Shown here piece after piece: positions 41,784 to 51,384 of a DNA stretch of 64,000 bases (positions within the stretch are counted from its first letter, which is position 1; every line of letters starts with the position of its first letter). The translations under genes were made by a program, and so were the position numbers. The notes under the pieces were generated by a model that did not search any database, was not told where the DNA came from, and saw only the letters and a list, made by a program, of their open reading frames with translations. The stretch is taken from the NCBI RefSeq assembly GCF_014534745.1, contig NZ_JACVVP010000042.1, forward strand, positions 1-64,000, written 5' to 3'. This DNA is from Flammeovirga sp. EKP202. Its GTDB lineage: Bacteria > Bacteroidota > Bacteroidia > Cytophagales > Flammeovirgaceae.

Positions 41784-42725
41784 TTACCCATTTATTAATT
41801 GATTTTTGGCTGTATTAAATTCTTCCATCATTTCAGAGACCACTTCACCTGCGGACTTAATAGAATCAATCTGTGAGGAAACTTGTCCAATTTCAATTTC
41901 GCCTTCATCTAAATCTCCTTCAAAAATACCTTTTTTCGATCTTCTTTTACCAAGAATTTCGACTAACTCATCTTTCGAGGCACCTCTTGCTTCTGCTTCC
42001 GCCACTCTCTCATAGAATTTATTTTTGATTAATCTTACAGCGGTTAAGTCTTTTAATGTTAAGACTGTATCACCTTCACCTGCTTCCACTACTTTATTTT
42101 TAAAGTTATCATGAGCAGATGATTCTTTGGTAATCGCAAATCGAGATCCCACTTGTACGCCTTCAGAACCTAAAGCAAAACAAGCCAACATTGCTTTTCC
42201 AGAACCAATACCGCCTGCTGCAATGACAGGTATATCCAATTGTTCAGCGATAGGTGGAATCAGACAAAGTGTTGTCGTTTCTTCTTTACCGTTGTGACCT
42301 CCTGCCTCAAATCCTTCTGCTACAATAGCATCTACGCCTGCATCCTGAGATTTCAAGGCAAACTTCAGTGATGACACAACTTGCACTACTTTGATGCCAT
42401 GCGACTTTAAAAATGCTGTATATTTTTTAGGGCTTCCTGCTGATGTAAATACAATAGGTACTTTCTCATCAATAATAATTTCCATTAGTTTATCCACTTC
42501 AGGATAGAATAAAGGAATATTTACACCGTAAGGTTTATCAGTTGCTTTTTTACATTGTTGAACGTGCTCCAAAAAAGTTTCAGGATGCATTGATCCTGCT
42601 CCAATTAATCCTAGGCCACCTGCATTACTCACTGCAGAAGCTAATTTCCAGCCACTACACCATACCATTCCACCAGAAATAATTGGATATTGAATATCAA
42701 AAAGTTCACAAATTCTGTTTTTCAT
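41784..42725 (-). CDS. Nitronate monooxygenase/FabK-like FMN enzyme
   Basis: A 313-residue TIM-barrel flavoprotein. Landmarks are PIISGGMVWCSGWKLASAVSNAGGLGLIGAG at the N-terminus, PIVFTSAGSP, the FabK/NMO signature AEGFEAGGHNG (about 133-143), IPVIAAGGIGSGKAML, and GVQVGSRFAITKESSAH (phosphate-binding and catalytic His region). Relatives are either 2-nitropropane dioxygenases or enoyl-ACP reductase II (FabK); sequence alone does not decide. A 17-bp inverted repeat, ACATGTT-TTT-AACATGT (42749-42765), lies just upstream of the start and could be an operator. Confidence 0.8.
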   Translation of the reverse strand: MKNRICELFDIQYPIISGGMVWCSGWKLASAVSNAGGLGLIGAGSMHPETFLEHVQQCKKATDKPYGVNIPLFYPEVDKLMEIIIDEKVPIVFTSAGSPKKYTAFLKSHGIKVVQVVSSLKFALKSQDAGVDAIVAEGFEAGGHNGKEETTTLCLIPPIAEQLDIPVIAAGGIGSGKAMLACFALGSEGVQVGSRFAITKESSAHDNFKNKVVEAGEGDTVLTLKDLTAVRLIKNKFYERVAEAEARGASKDELVEILGKRRSKKGIFEGDLDEGEIEIGQVSSQIDSIKSAGEVVSEMMEEFNTAKNQLING

Positions 42726-43183
42726 TTGATGTTTATGATTTTAGTGATACATGTTTTTAACATGTTCTTTGATTTCTTTGGAGGTGAAAGTAATTAAAAT
42801 AGTGTAAATAATTTGGGAACAAACGTCATCAAAGAAGTAATTTTTTATTGATAATTCCCTCTCTTTTTTGGTATAGAAGTAATTGTATAACTACGTCAAA
42901 TACTCTGGATATTTGATTAAAACGTATTATATACGTCTAAAAATGCCCTTTTTCTCATGTAGCTCTATTTTTAAACTACTCAATCTGATTTGAAGTAATT
43001 AAAATTTTTAAGTGACGTTGTGTAAAAAGGACGTGTTTTTTCAAGTGTACTATTAACGTATTATTATCAGTAGATTTGTAGTACATCAACATAATTCGAA
43101 AAGGATTCTCGTATGCTACCTTTCAGCAACACTTAACTATGAATAGTGGTATGGAATCTTTTTTAATGAATTAAAAATCAGTT
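42726..43183. other. Long intergenic region upstream of the di-heme protein gene
   Basis: No ORF stands out in these 458 AT-rich bases between two divergent genes. Signals seen are an inverted repeat ACATGTT/AACATGT (42749-42765) near the minus-strand gene and a TAGATTTG -7-like box at 43071-43078. The latter would give a leader of about 100 bases to the start at 43184. Confidence 0.5.
43071..43078 (+). promoter_or_regulatory. Candidate -7 element of the di-heme protein gene
   Basis: TAGATTTG fits TAnnTTTG; no matching -33 TTTG was found at 19-21 bases upstream. Confidence 0.35.
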
Positions 43184-46100
43184 ATGTTGATGAAAAACTT
43201 TACAGGATATTGTTCCATGTTGGTTCAATATTCTTTACTCAAACTTTTAAAGCAGTTTTCTCTTTGCACTGTTTTACTATTACTCTCTTTCAACATCTCA
43301 AGCTTTGCCCAAGGTTATGGAATAGAAGTGAAAGCATCTGGTGATGCCGTAATCTATTTTGAACATCAACCCGAATGGACCGGTGGGTGGAATTACATTT
43401 GCTTGGGGGCAGATTGTAGGAGCGGCGAAAAAATTGGAAATAGATGGGAAAGGCCCACTTCCAATATTACAGCAGGTAATACGTATGATATTCAAATCAA
43501 AATTGCAGCGTCTAACGGTCAATTCATCTCTCCTGTCTATACTGCGGTTGCTACAGAAGAGGGTACTTCTACACCAACTTGTGATGATGGCATTCAAAAT
43601 GGTGATGAAACAGGTGTGGATTGTGGTGGATCTTGTACACCTTGTCAAACCGAACCTTTACCAACTTGTGATGATGGCATTCAAAATGGTGATGAAACGG
43701 GAATTGATTGTGGCGGATCATGTACACCTTGCCAAACTGAACCTTTACCGACTTGTGATGATGGTATTCAGAATGGTGATGAAACAGGTGTAGATTGTGG
43801 TGGGTCTTGTACACCTTGTCAGATTGATTCAGGTACTGAGGTGATTATTGAAGCTGAAGCAGCGACAGTTTTAGGTGGAGCAAGTTTATATAGTGACTTA
43901 TCAGCATCAGGAGGTCAAGGTGTAGCTTATATTTCATCACAAGGAGCTGGTTTTGAAATTAAAAATATACCCAATGCTATTTCAGTAGAAATCGTTTATG
44001 CTTCAGAACAAAGCGGAGCAATTTCTTATTTTATCAATGGTGTTGACAAAGGGAATGCAACTTTTACTGCGACAGGAGCATGGGTCAATAGTTATCAGAG
44101 TATTGTGATCCAAGAGGTGATGAATGCTGGTGATGATTTCTCTATTGTATATCAGACAGGAGATAATGCACTTAATATTGATCAAGTGAAGTTTGTAGGA
44201 GGGGAACCCCAACCTTGTACAGGTTTAAATGATCTTTCGAATGTTTTTAGGGGTGTATCTACGATTAATGAAACTTCTAATGGAGCTTTGGATGGCAGTG
44301 TAACCATCAATTTTGATAATGTAAATAATGATTATGACTCCATTACATTTAATTTGGATAATACAGATTATACTGTGGCTTTGACGGAACAATCTTTGAC
44401 AATTAATAATAAAGCATCTGGTGCTTATAACTTGACAGCACGTTGGTCCAATGATGAATGTGAAATCCAATTGGGTACAGTTACCGTAGGATCATGTGAA
44501 AATGGTTTGAAAGATGGAAATGAAGTTGGTATTGATTGTGGTGGAGTTTGTTTGGAATGTGAAAACCCTGAACCGACAAAAGACCTTGTCATTTCTATTG
44601 CAACTTCACCTGAATACGGTGAATATTTAATTGCCAAATATGATGATCAGCCTGCCAAGACGATTTATACATGGACAAGCGATAATAGTGAATTTACAAA
44701 CTGTACAGGAGGGTGTGCTCAGAGCTGGCCTTATGTAGTTACAGATGCTAAACTGAATCTAAACTTGCCATCTCGTTTACCGAATGGTGTAACAGGAGAA
44801 TTTGGTTTAAGTGGTACTTGTGATGGTCAATTACAATTAACACTCAATGGTCAACCTCTTTATTATTATTCAGGAGATAATAACGAAGGAGACATCAATG
44901 GTGAAGGAGCCAATGGTTCTTGGTGGATAGTGAAAGAGGAAGTAGTGGATACTTGTTCGGATGGTATTCAAAATGGCGATGAAACAGGAATAGATTGTGG
45001 TGGTTCATGTACACCTTGTCAATCAGGTGGAACAGGGGAAGGAACATGTAGTGAATTTGGTCTTACAATTGTGGATGGACAAGGCATTTTATATTTTAGT
45101 GAAGAGGCAGGAACTGCGTTGTACTTGTGTTTGAATGGAGGTTGTTACCCTCCAGATGCTCAAGAAGATGGATATTATAAAAGAAATGTTACTATAAGTG
45201 CAGGAGTAGACTATACTATTAAAGTACAAGGTAGTAATGAGCAAGAAAAAGTAGCTCAAGTAACACAATGTTATTTTGTTCCAACCTGTAATGATGGCAT
45301 TCAGAATGGAGACGAGACGGGTGTTGACTGTGGTGGATCGAGTTGTGCACCATGCCCAACTTGTGACGACGGTATTCAGAATGGAGATGAGACGGGCGTT
45401 GATTGTGGTGGTAGTGAATGTATCTCATGTGATCTCGTCTGTAATGGCACACCCAATCCAAATGCTACTATTTCAAGTACAAATGAGTCATTTGAAAACG
45501 AGAATGACGGTACCATTACTTTTGCTTATGATGATGTAGAAGGAAGAGCTATATTGGAATTCTCTTTAGATGGTGGTGAAACATATCCTTACGTGAAACA
45601 AGATGATTCTCAATGGTTCACTTTAGCAGATATGACGCCAGGTACCTATGATATAGTTGTACGTTGGGGTGATGGTGGAGAATGCCCAATTAACTTGGGA
45701 GAAGTTACCATCAAAGAAGGAGGACCTTTACCAACTTGTTATGATGGTATTAGAAATCAAGGAGAAACAAGAGTGGATTGTGGAGGGCCTTGTGCACCTT
45801 GTGAGGAAGATCCTTGTGGAGACATACCATTGGTAGTTTATCCGGCACCAGCATTACCAACACCAACTATTGGAAGCCCGGCTAGGGAGCATGGATGGTC
45901 TTTTGATTTGAGTGAAGATTTAACAGAGGTTTCAGTAAATGTTGGTCCAGGTGTTTTGGATCAGATGCAAACCAATGCAGGTTCTTTCGAAATGCATTGC
46001 TCATGTAACCAAGTAACATTTTATACTGCTGAATTAGGAGATAATTTCCAAGCAAAAGTACCAGAAGAATGTGTAGGAGCAGGAGATTATTACTACTTCT

Positions 46101-47662
46101 TCCGTTATAAGCGTAATACGCAGATGAATACCTATGATCCGGCTGATATTTGGCATTACTCAGGTCTATTTACAACTAAAGGAGAAAGAGTAGACCCAGA
46201 TAATCGACCAACAATCACTTCAAAAGGAGCAAGTTGGATGCGTTTCAGACACCCTCATCCTCAGGATGGTATTACAGAGGCTATATTCGATGCCTCACAC
46301 AATGGCTCATTATTAAGAACATTGGATCGATACGAAACAGTGGTAACAGATGGTTCAGATAATGTCCGTTTTGAGCAGTTCTTATATTCTACAAAAGATT
46401 ACACCATACGTCACAAAGATCAAGACAACCTACCTGATAAAGATAAACTGATTTGGGAAGGAGGAAACAGAATCCCTGTCCGAAGAATGGAGTTTTTGGC
46501 GAAAGGCGGTGCTTCAACACCTTCATATTCCGCATATATAGCACCAGGTGGTCCAACTTTGGATGAAGGAGGAGACCTTTACCCTTGGTCAGATATTAAT
46601 ACCGTGAATTATGGTAATATCATTTCTTATGAAATTACCGCCGTTACTGCTTTGGTAGACGGAGTGCCATGGAGCAAAGGAGCGCAACACTACAATACAT
46701 TCCAGAACTATGTGGTAGGACAAGGTTTCAATACATTTGGTGATCCACGTTTATCCATGGCAGGGAAAGCCTCTAGTAATATGATTTTATCAGGTTCTGG
46801 ACAGTTCACGAAAGAGGAACAAGATGCAGTCTTCACACAGCACCTGATCACTTTAGAGGACGATGATGATGTAGATGATTTCTTAGAAGGACATCACTTA
46901 TTCCATGGAGTACGACATAGAGGACAAGGTGATGGTCAGCAAGACAATAGAGTACTGGGAGAGGTGAAAATTGGATCTACAACTTGTGGAACATGTCACT
47001 TTAGAGATGGTAGAGGATCAGAATTAGTTAGTACACCGAAAGGAATGTTACTTCCTCCACCAGTGTATGGGGTTGGTTTACTCCAATGGATTGCAGGGGC
47101 AGAAGTGGGATTAACTTGGGAAGGTTCTCAACCTACGGTAGAAAGTCAGACAGTAGCAGCATTATTAAATGATCATGGTATTGACGCAAGTGATCCAAAT
47201 CAGATTACACAAGAGGATGTCGATTTAATTGTGGCCTACACGAAATTCTTAACGGTACCGACAAGGTCTAAAGGTGTTTATGATGATCCTGCAGTAGGGT
47301 TAGGTCATATTAAATTCTTAGAAGCGGGTTGTGCAGGCTGTCATACTGAAACTCAGAAAACGAGAAATGATGCTCCAAAAGAGTTTAGAGATTTAGTGAT
47401 TCGCCCTTACACTGATATGAAATTACACGATGTTGGTACAGGCGGATCTTACAGAACTCCTGCTCTTTGGGGATTGTATTACAACTTACAACTTCTAGAA
47501 CGAAATGGTAGAAACCTCTTGTTTATGCACAATGGATCAGCCACTACAACAGATCAAGCAATTATGCAACATGGAGGTGAAGCAGCAGGAGCAAGAGCAG
47601 CTTATGAGGCTTTGACAACTGAAGAAAAACAAGCGGTAGTAAAATTTGTAGAATCTCTTTAA
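43184..47662 (+). CDS. Large modular secreted di-heme oxidoreductase-like protein
   Basis: A 1492-residue exported protein; the signal region (about 1-43) ends FAQ. Order of modules: beta module (about 44-125); three Cys-rich repeats, C-DDGIQNGDETGVDCGG-type (133-212); CBM6/35-like domain (about 219-345); beta module; repeat 4 (438-459); a Lipoprotein_15/secreted-repeat domain (about 466-585, DGQLQLTLNGQPLYYYSGD); repeat 5 (591-612); a copy of the first beta module; repeats 6-7 (702-749); beta module; repeat 8 (852-873); a large middle region; and a C-terminal cytochrome domain with CGTCH (Cys1268, Cys1271) and CAGCH (Cys1383, Cys1386). The last domain fits the di-heme oxidoreductase/MauG-like peroxidase group. 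Heme attachment implies periplasmic or surface electron transfer. No T9SS signal is visible at its C-terminus; a T9SS cargo gene follows 12 bases later. Confidence 0.82.
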   Translation: MLMKNFTGYCSMLVQYSLLKLLKQFSLCTVLLLLSFNISSFAQGYGIEVKASGDAVIYFEHQPEWTGGWNYICLGADCRSGEKIGNRWERPTSNITAGNTYDIQIKIAASNGQFISPVYTAVATEEGTSTPTCDDGIQNGDETGVDCGGSCTPCQTEPLPTCDDGIQNGDETGIDCGGSCTPCQTEPLPTCDDGIQNGDETGVDCGGSCTPCQIDSGTEVIIEAEAATVLGGASLYSDLSASGGQGVAYISSQGAGFEIKNIPNAISVEIVYASEQSGAISYFINGVDKGNATFTATGAWVNSYQSIVIQEVMNAGDDFSIVYQTGDNALNIDQVKFVGGEPQPCTGLNDLSNVFRGVSTINETSNGALDGSVTINFDNVNNDYDSITFNLDNTDYTVALTEQSLTINNKASGAYNLTARWSNDECEIQLGTVTVGSCENGLKDGNEVGIDCGGVCLECENPEPTKDLVISIATSPEYGEYLIAKYDDQPAKTIYTWTSDNSEFTNCTGGCAQSWPYVVTDAKLNLNLPSRLPNGVTGEFGLSGTCDGQLQLTLNGQPLYYYSGDNNEGDINGEGANGSWWIVKEEVVDTCSDGIQNGDETGIDCGGSCTPCQSGGTGEGTCSEFGLTIVDGQGILYFSEEAGTALYLCLNGGCYPPDAQEDGYYKRNVTISAGVDYTIKVQGSNEQEKVAQVTQCYFVPTCNDGIQNGDETGVDCGGSSCAPCPTCDDGIQNGDETGVDCGGSECISCDLVCNGTPNPNATISSTNESFENENDGTITFAYDDVEGRAILEFSLDGGETYPYVKQDDSQWFTLADMTPGTYDIVVRWGDGGECPINLGEVTIKEGGPLPTCYDGIRNQGETRVDCGGPCAPCEEDPCGDIPLVVYPAPALPTPTIGSPAREHGWSFDLSEDLTEVSVNVGPGVLDQMQTNAGSFEMHCSCNQVTFYTAELGDNFQAKVPEECVGAGDYYYFFRYKRNTQMNTYDPADIWHYSGLFTTKGERVDPDNRPTITSKGASWMRFRHPHPQDGITEAIFDASHNGSLLRTLDRYETVVTDGSDNVRFEQFLYSTKDYTIRHKDQDNLPDKDKLIWEGGNRIPVRRMEFLAKGGASTPSYSAYIAPGGPTLDEGGDLYPWSDINTVNYGNIISYEITAVTALVDGVPWSKGAQHYNTFQNYVVGQGFNTFGDPRLSMAGKASSNMILSGSGQFTKEEQDAVFTQHLITLEDDDDVDDFLEGHHLFHGVRHRGQGDGQQDNRVLGEVKIGSTTCGTCHFRDGRGSELVSTPKGMLLPPPVYGVGLLQWIAGAEVGLTWEGSQPTVESQTVAALLNDHGIDASDPNQITQEDVDLIVAYTKFLTVPTRSKGVYDDPAVGLGHIKFLEAGCAGCHTETQKTRNDAPKEFRDLVIRPYTDMKLHDVGTGGSYRTPALWGLYYNLQLLERNGRNLLFMHNGSATTTDQAIMQHGGEAAGARAAYEALTTEEKQAVVKFVESL
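43580..43819 (+). repeat. Three tandem copies of a Cys-rich 22-codon repeat
   Basis: Units at 43580-43645, 43667-43732 and 43754-43819 (87-base period) encode C-x12-DCGGSC-x2-C modules separated by QTEPLPT linkers. Five more dispersed copies occur in the same gene, at 44495, 44954, 45287, 45362 and 45737. High DNA similarity between the first three suggests recent duplication. Confidence 0.85.
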
Positions 47663-47674
47663 TCGATATCAATA

Positions 47675-48133
47675 ATGAAAATAATAATATATCTCTCCAT
47701 TTTTTTGATGAGCACTATTGGGACAGTTGTTGCCCAAGATGTTGCTTCAATCACGGTGAAATGTCCTCCTTGTAGACCAATACAAGGGTGTGATCAATGT
47801 TTTGAGACACAAGCGGAAGCTGATTTAGCTTGTACCTCTTCCTCTGCTCGAATAAAGAGTAGTGCTGAATCAGAAGACCTAAATGCTTTTGATTTAAATA
47901 TTTACCCTAATCCCAATCGATTTGGTAAGTTTAATGTAGAATCATTGTCCGCATTGAGTGGAAATGTAAAACTTTATTCTCCTTTGGGAACGTTAATTTC
48001 AACTTTTGAAATCAATGAAAAGAGAAGTTTTATGATTGGGGATAAAATGACATTGCCTTCCGGTGTTTATGTCATGACCTTCACCAGTAAAACAGGCAAG
48101 ACAATCACCAAAAGGTTAATAGTGAGCTATTAG
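47675..48133 (+). CDS. Small Cys-rich protein with T9SS type A sorting domain
   Basis: A 152-residue exported protein. The signal peptide (about 1-20) ends VVAQ. A short Cys-rich mature part (about 27-53; six Cys, CPPCRPIQGCDQC) precedes a type IX secretion C-terminal sorting domain (about 72-152; FDLNIYPNPNRFGKFNVES .. LPSGVYVMTFTSKTGKTITKRLIV). The functional part is only about 50 residues, so this may be a small partner or decoy subunit. It starts 12 bases after the di-heme protein gene, so co-transcription is very likely and the two products may associate at the cell surface. Confidence 0.82.
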   Translation: MKIIIYLSIFLMSTIGTVVAQDVASITVKCPPCRPIQGCDQCFETQAEADLACTSSSARIKSSAESEDLNAFDLNIYPNPNRFGKFNVESLSALSGNVKLYSPLGTLISTFEINEKRSFMIGDKMTLPSGVYVMTFTSKTGKTITKRLIVSY

Positions 48134-48299
48134 TCCTATTGTCAACTAAATTATTTAGGGATCAGAAGATTTGCTCTACTTCGAAAGGGTGATTGAAAGT
48201 TGACAATAATTTAGCTTGTGACGTATCAATTATTCTAAACAGTAGAACAGTTACGTTAAACAGAATTTTGATATAACAAATCAATAAGTTTCATCTTTT

Positions 48300-48328
48300 A
48301 CTCTCATCACTTTATAAGTGGTGGGAGT
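48300..48328 (+). terminator. Possible terminator of the di-heme/T9SS operon
   Basis: ACTCTCATCACTT / AAGTGGTGGGAGT forms a 13-bp stem with G-T pairs and a 3-base loop, but only TT follows, so intrinsic termination would be weak. Confidence 0.4.
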
Positions 48329-48344
48329 TTGAAAGGTGGGGTAA

Positions 48345-48379
48345 TAAAAAGAGCCTAGGAATAAAACCCCTAGGCTCTT
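48345..48379 (-). terminator. Terminator of the cobalamin uptake operon
   Basis: Stem AAGAGCCTAGG / CCTAGGCTCTT with a 9-base loop; on the minus strand it is followed by TTTATTAC. Confidence 0.85.
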
Positions 48380-48408
48380 ATACACTTAATATTTGACAAA
48401 ATATCTTT

Positions 48409-49497
48409 TTAGTAGAAAATAAAGTGGAAAGGAGCAAGACCAACTTCCATTGATGCTTTCTCAGATCCAGTTTCAGAATATACTTTCACTAAACCACTAT
48501 TTTCATAATCAGGCGTGACAGCAACATAAATGTCTTTCGACGCAGGGTTTTGTCCCACTCCTTTAAAGCCTTCACCTGAAATAATTGTATCATATTTTTT
48601 ACCTGATAAATCAAACTCAACAACTTCTGTTGTTGAAGATGGCCATGGTTCTGCACCAATACCAAAGATTGTTGATCCGTCAGTAGAGGCTTTGATGTAA
48701 CCTTCTCCACCAATACCAGTGTAGTTGATTAAAGTTTCTAAAGAATTATCAGTTGTGTTCAATTTAGCTAAACCAATGTCTTCACTCTCAACAGGAAAGC
48801 TCCAAGCACTTACTGCTGATACCCATAAGTTATTATCCGCATCAAATGCAAAGTGTTGAGGAGATGCATCAATAGTGATTAATTCAGGAGCTGCAGTTAA
48901 ATCAGAAAGGTTATAAACTTCTACATTTGGAGTGTAAGAAGCAGCTACATAGATTTTTCCATCTTTAATAGCAATACCTTCAGGATTTGAACCTACAGAG
49001 AACCAGTCTTCTAGTTCACCAGTAGTAAGATTGATAACCAATACTTTTGGTCTAATATAGCTGTAGTCTGGTTGAATAGGCCCCCAAACTGTAACATAAG
49101 CTCTATTACCATCAAATGCAGTATATCTTGGGTTGTCAACACTATCTGTTACAACAAATTTCTTTTCTAAAGTTTTCGTGTCGCATACAATGATTTGACT
49201 TGTTGAAGCAGTTGTGATCACTGTAAGTTGACCATTTGAATCAAAACCTTCAATGTTACCGCCTAGTTCTTCACCATTTGCACTCATATAGGCTAAGTGT
49301 GAAAATGTCGTATCACTATCACTCATTGAAACTGCAGATACTGATGATGTTTTTGGTTTACCAAAAGCACCTGAGTGCCCTACATGGAATCCTTCTGAAC
49401 CAGGTACATAAGGAGTAGTTTCTTTATCATCAATACATGATGTGAACAGTATAGCGATAAACGCAAAGACGAGTTGAAATTTGTAATTGTTTTTCAT
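48409..49497 (-). CDS. Beta-propeller surface lipoprotein, BtuG-like (DUF5074)
   Basis: A 362-residue lipoprotein with lipobox ILFTSC (Cys21). The mature part consists of repeated propeller-blade strands (VIVCDTKTLEKKFVVTD, PKVLVINLTTGELEDWFSVGSNPEGIAIKDGKIYVAAS, VEVYNLSD, PQHFAFDADNNLWVSAVSAW), as in YncE/DUF5074 proteins. In Bacteroides the DUF5074-type protein BtuG caps BtuB and binds cobalamin very tightly. The place here, after btuB-like and btuF-like genes under a cobalamin riboswitch, strongly supports a B12-capturing role. It is the last gene of the operon, 12 bases after the receptor gene. Confidence 0.8.
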   Translation of the reverse strand: MKNNYKFQLVFAFIAILFTSCIDDKETTPYVPGSEGFHVGHSGAFGKPKTSSVSAVSMSDSDTTFSHLAYMSANGEELGGNIEGFDSNGQLTVITTASTSQIIVCDTKTLEKKFVVTDSVDNPRYTAFDGNRAYVTVWGPIQPDYSYIRPKVLVINLTTGELEDWFSVGSNPEGIAIKDGKIYVAASYTPNVEVYNLSDLTAAPELITIDASPQHFAFDADNNLWVSAVSAWSFPVESEDIGLAKLNTTDNSLETLINYTGIGGEGYIKASTDGSTIFGIGAEPWPSSTTEVVEFDLSGKKYDTIISGEGFKGVGQNPASKDIYVAVTPDYENSGLVKVYSETGSEKASMEVGLAPFHFIFY

Positions 49498-49509
49498 ATT
49501 CTTTCTTTA

Positions 49510-51381
49510 TTAAAAAGTGATATTTGCTTTTAACATATAATTGATCCCCGGCATTGGGTATTCTTCGTAATTCTGATAAGTCTCGTTCATGAGATTGTTG
49601 ACCTTTAATGTCAACATTAAATTATTTTCTTGTAGTTGAATTAACTTGCTGAATCCAAGGTTGATAAGGTGATAGGCATCTAAATTATGGAAATCACTTG
49701 ATGTCGTTCTTTTTCCAACATAATTGTGATCAACATTTAATCCCCATCCATGATAATTTAGGCTAACAAAGGCTTTAAAAAGGTGTTTAGGGACATAGAT
49801 TAATTGCTTGTTTTTATCAGTATTCTGAGCATCCGTAAACGTATAAGCTATTCCGGCTTTCCATTTTAACAATTCATCTGTATTTTGATTACTTACATTT
49901 ACATTAGATTCTATACCAAATGACCTTGTATTTTTAATATTCTTGGCATAGGCAGGATTACCCGGTACCCAAAGAATTTTATTATAAGTTCTCAGATAAA
50001 AACCAGTAACATTAGCATTCATCGTAATTCCAGAGAAATCTTGAGAATAATCAAGACCTAAGTCAACATTAAAACCATCCTCAGGTTCAATGTCAGGATT
50101 AGACTTTTCTCCCCAATATCTCTCGTTCATGGTTGGTACTCTATAACTTCGACCTACAGAACTCTTTAGTGTTAGAGATTTACCGTATTCATTCAAGAAC
50201 GAATACGAAAGGTCAAGAGATGGCGTAAATGGAGGAGTTAAACTTGAAACGAATGTTTGCCTTAAGACTGTAGATACTGTAAATCGATTAGTGATGTCAT
50301 AACGCAAGGCTAAAAATACTGAAGCTCTGAATTCTTCAGTCTTTGAATCATATGCGTGTACATTGGGCCATATATTCATCACATAAAAGCCTGTTTGCAA
50401 TGAAATAGAATTACTCAATGATGTTTCTCCTCTATAATCTGCCTGTATACGTTCTGTTGCTATGATATCATCACCTCCGCTGAAAAGCTCATCTTTTATA
50501 TAGGCTACACTACTTACATGAGTCCACTTTTTAGTATGTAATTGATGGTTGATGAGCCCTCTAAATGCCGTGTTTTCCATAAAACCATCATTAGGCAGCA
50601 TATTCTCAATCATTATAGGTTGAATACTTCTATCATCTTTGGTATACCAAAGGTTTATAGACCATTCTTGATTTTCAGTCGGCTTAAAATGTGTTTCATG
50701 TAAGATACCGTAATGTTCAAAATCAGCATTGTTTACGTTTTGATATTCTTTATGATATTCATTATAAAAACGGTAATCATTGTCTGATTTTTGGTAGAGT
50801 CCTACAGTTTTGTGTCGCCACTTTTTCCCTCCGTATTCTCCTTTAAAACCATAAAATTGTTGATTAAAACTTCCGTAAGCTGTTTGTATCTCAAAATGAT
50901 TTTTTTGAGCGTCCCAATGTATGTTATCTTTTAAAATAATAGAACCACCGACTGCTCCAGTACCATATTGAGCAGAACTAGCACCGTATTGAAGATCAAC
51001 ATTATCAAAGTAGAATGTATTGATTGTTGACATGTCTGTTTGCCCCAATGTCATGGAATTTAAATTGATACCATTCCACATTATTGCAGTATTTGTGGGA
51101 GACATACCACGCATTGAGATTGTTGTCAATTGCCCAGGTGCACCATATTCTCTGATATATACTGAAGCTTTATCTCTCAATAAAGCAGCAAGAGTTCCTT
51201 CATTGTGAAATTGAATTTCTGTACTATCAATGGTTTGAATATTCGAACCCTGACTGTAATATTTCATGGATTTCGATACAATTTCAACTTCTTTTAACTC
51301 CCTATCTGGCAATTTATAGGTCTGACTATAGCTTTGAGAAAAGCATAGTAGAAGGAATGTCATGAAAATATAGAATTTCAT
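49510..51381 (-). CDS. btuB: BtuB-like TonB-dependent corrinoid receptor
   Basis: A 623-residue outer-membrane transporter. The signal peptide (about 1-19) ends SQSYSQ. The TonB-box/plug domain (about 25-150) contains SMRGMSPTNTAIMWNGINLNSMTLGQTDMSTIN and QYGTGAVGGSIILKD. A 22-strand barrel follows, ending in an aromatic C-terminus (ANITF). No CarboxypepD_reg domain is present, in line with vitamin/siderophore-type rather than SusC-type receptors. It lies between btuF-like and btuG-like genes under a cobalamin riboswitch, so corrinoid uptake is the likely function. Confidence 0.85.
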   Translation of the reverse strand: MKFYIFMTFLLLCFSQSYSQTYKLPDRELKEVEIVSKSMKYYSQGSNIQTIDSTEIQFHNEGTLAALLRDKASVYIREYGAPGQLTTISMRGMSPTNTAIMWNGINLNSMTLGQTDMSTINTFYFDNVDLQYGASSAQYGTGAVGGSIILKDNIHWDAQKNHFEIQTAYGSFNQQFYGFKGEYGGKKWRHKTVGLYQKSDNDYRFYNEYHKEYQNVNNADFEHYGILHETHFKPTENQEWSINLWYTKDDRSIQPIMIENMLPNDGFMENTAFRGLINHQLHTKKWTHVSSVAYIKDELFSGGDDIIATERIQADYRGETSLSNSISLQTGFYVMNIWPNVHAYDSKTEEFRASVFLALRYDITNRFTVSTVLRQTFVSSLTPPFTPSLDLSYSFLNEYGKSLTLKSSVGRSYRVPTMNERYWGEKSNPDIEPEDGFNVDLGLDYSQDFSGITMNANVTGFYLRTYNKILWVPGNPAYAKNIKNTRSFGIESNVNVSNQNTDELLKWKAGIAYTFTDAQNTDKNKQLIYVPKHLFKAFVSLNYHGWGLNVDHNYVGKRTTSSDFHNLDAYHLINLGFSKLIQLQENNLMLTLKVNNLMNETYQNYEEYPMPGINYMLKANITF

Positions 51382-51384
51382 TTT

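Noticed and set aside
43359-43793. 144-residue ORF within the di-heme protein gene
   Set aside because: It is an out-of-frame shadow produced by the repeated DNA units.
43580-43819. Regularly spaced direct repeats resembling a CRISPR array
   Set aside because: The units are in frame within a long ORF and encode the same Cys-rich protein module with short linkers. The spacers are not unique, and there are no cas genes.
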